Shown here piece after piece: positions 6,732-7,136 of a DNA stretch of 7,136 nt (positions are counted from its first letter, which is position 1; each line of letters begins with the position of its first letter). Source of the stretch: an uncultured Clostridia bacterium. GTDB lineage: Bacteria > Bacillota > Clostridia > Lachnospirales > Lachnospiraceae. The stretch spans positions 1 through 7,136 of the forward strand of contig CAMWWW010000114.1 of assembly GCA_947178015.1 (NCBI GenBank), read 5' to 3'. The translations under genes were made by a program, and so were the position numbers. The notes under the pieces are model-generated. The model did no database searches. It was not told the DNA's origin and was given only the letters and a program-made list of their open reading frames with translations.

Positions 6732-7127
6732 ATGAAAGCGAAAGTCCATATTGAAATCGATTTTCAGCTAACGATACGAGAGGCAGAAAGATTAGAGGAA
6801 GCCGCAGCAAAATTAATGGGGAGTCAAGGACATTTAGGACAAATAACAGATTGCTTTTATAATACGTGGTCTGGTGCTAATGCACGAATTTATATGCAGA
6901 AGCAAGATCGTCTACGAAAAGAAATATTGGAAACAAGAAAAGAGATTCTTCGTATTGCATCTGATATTCGTGCGATGGCGAAAAGAATTTATGATGCTGA
7001 GATGCGCGCTTATGAGATTGCCTGCCGCAGAATAAATGGAAATTATAGCAGCGGTGAAGGTTATGGCGGAGGCTTTAGTGGTGGCGGAGGCGGCGGATTT
7101 GGCGGAGGTGTATATGGGGGCAGATAG
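6732..7127 (+). CDS. WXG100-like protein 3 with glycine-rich C-terminal tail
   Basis: The product has 131 residues. Residues 1-13 (KVHIEIDFQLT region) look strand-like. Then come helix 1 (about 14-42), the turn motif W46-S47-G48, and a long helix 2 (about 50-100) with Y87-D-A-E90 and Y94 near its end, a place where Firmicute WXG100 proteins often carry a Tyr/acidic pattern; a strict YxxxD/E is absent. From residue 103 to the end the protein is low-complexity: more than half glycine, with aromatic residues spaced through it (Y105, Y111, F115, F123, Y128). This tail is not part of the WXG100 fold. ATG 6732 follows AGGGGTG at 6719-6725 by 6 bases, and the gene begins 13 bases after the previous stop. 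The TAG at 7125-7127 is followed by only 9 bases of window, so what lies next is unseen. Family assignment is good; the tail's role is unknown. Confidence 0.83.
   Translation: MKAKVHIEIDFQLTIREAERLEEAAAKLMGSQGHLGQITDCFYNTWSGANARIYMQKQDRLRKEILETRKEILRIASDIRAMAKRIYDAEMRAYEIACRRINGNYSSGEGYGGGFSGGGGGGFGGGVYGGR
7065..7108 (+). repeat. GGCGGA-rich repeats encoding the glycine tail
   Basis: GGCGGAGG occurs at 7065-7072, 7083-7090 and 7101-7108, at an exact 18-base (6-codon) spacing, with a further GGCGGA at 7092-7097. All copies are in the same frame and encode Gly-Gly-Gly blocks separated by Phe, Ser and Gly. The stretch is much richer in GC than the surrounding gene. The even spacing suggests growth by slippage or short tandem duplication. 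Confidence 0.8.
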
Positions 7128-7136
7128 AAATCAATA

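Overview
The window is a segment of a Firmicute-type type VII secretion system (T7SSb, the Ess/Yuk family). All genes lie on the + strand and are closely packed, with gaps of 26, 45, 35, 14 and 13 bases, so they read as one operon. The AT-rich, purine-rich coding strand, strong AGGAGG-type ribosome binding sites, one probable TTG start and the protein families all point to a low-GC Gram-positive. The gene order and the form of EssC suggest a gut-type Clostridia/Lachnospiraceae rather than Staphylococcus or Bacillus. That taxonomic placement is an inference.

Layout. Bases 1-45 are the last 14 codons of an upstream gene cut by the window edge; its residues DITV resemble the end of a PP2C-type protein phosphatase, but this is weak evidence. 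After about 100 bases without a gene comes a 186-residue protein with one N-terminal membrane anchor and a cytoplasmic C-terminal domain that looks like a degenerate FHA fold. Next is essC (1655 residues), the motor of the system: two FHA domains, two membrane helices, a degenerate ATPase-like domain, then three FtsK/SpoIIIE-type ATPase domains. It is followed by an 82-residue EsaB/YukD ubiquitin-like protein and three different small WXG100-type proteins (101, 121 and 131 residues). The last ends in a striking glycine-rich tail. The window ends 9 bases after that gene's stop codon, with no terminator visible.

How the parts fit. EssC is the membrane-anchored hexameric motor that recognises and moves WXG100 substrates. 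EsaB is a cytosolic accessory or regulatory component. The WXG100 proteins are helical hairpins that are secreted, act as partners or adaptors for larger toxins, or form part of the machine. The FHA-like anchored protein, the FHA domains of EssC and the possible phosphatase remnant suggest phospho-dependent assembly or control. EssA, EssB/YukC, EsaA/YueB and any LXG toxin or immunity gene are not in the window.

Most worth a second look are: about 100 extra residues between ATPase domains 1 and 2 of EssC, where actinobacterial EccC carries its autoinhibitory linker; the glycine-rich tail on the third WXG100 protein; three unlike WXG100 genes in a row; the anchored FHA-like protein; and an FHA2 domain in EssC that keeps phosphothreonine-binding type residues.
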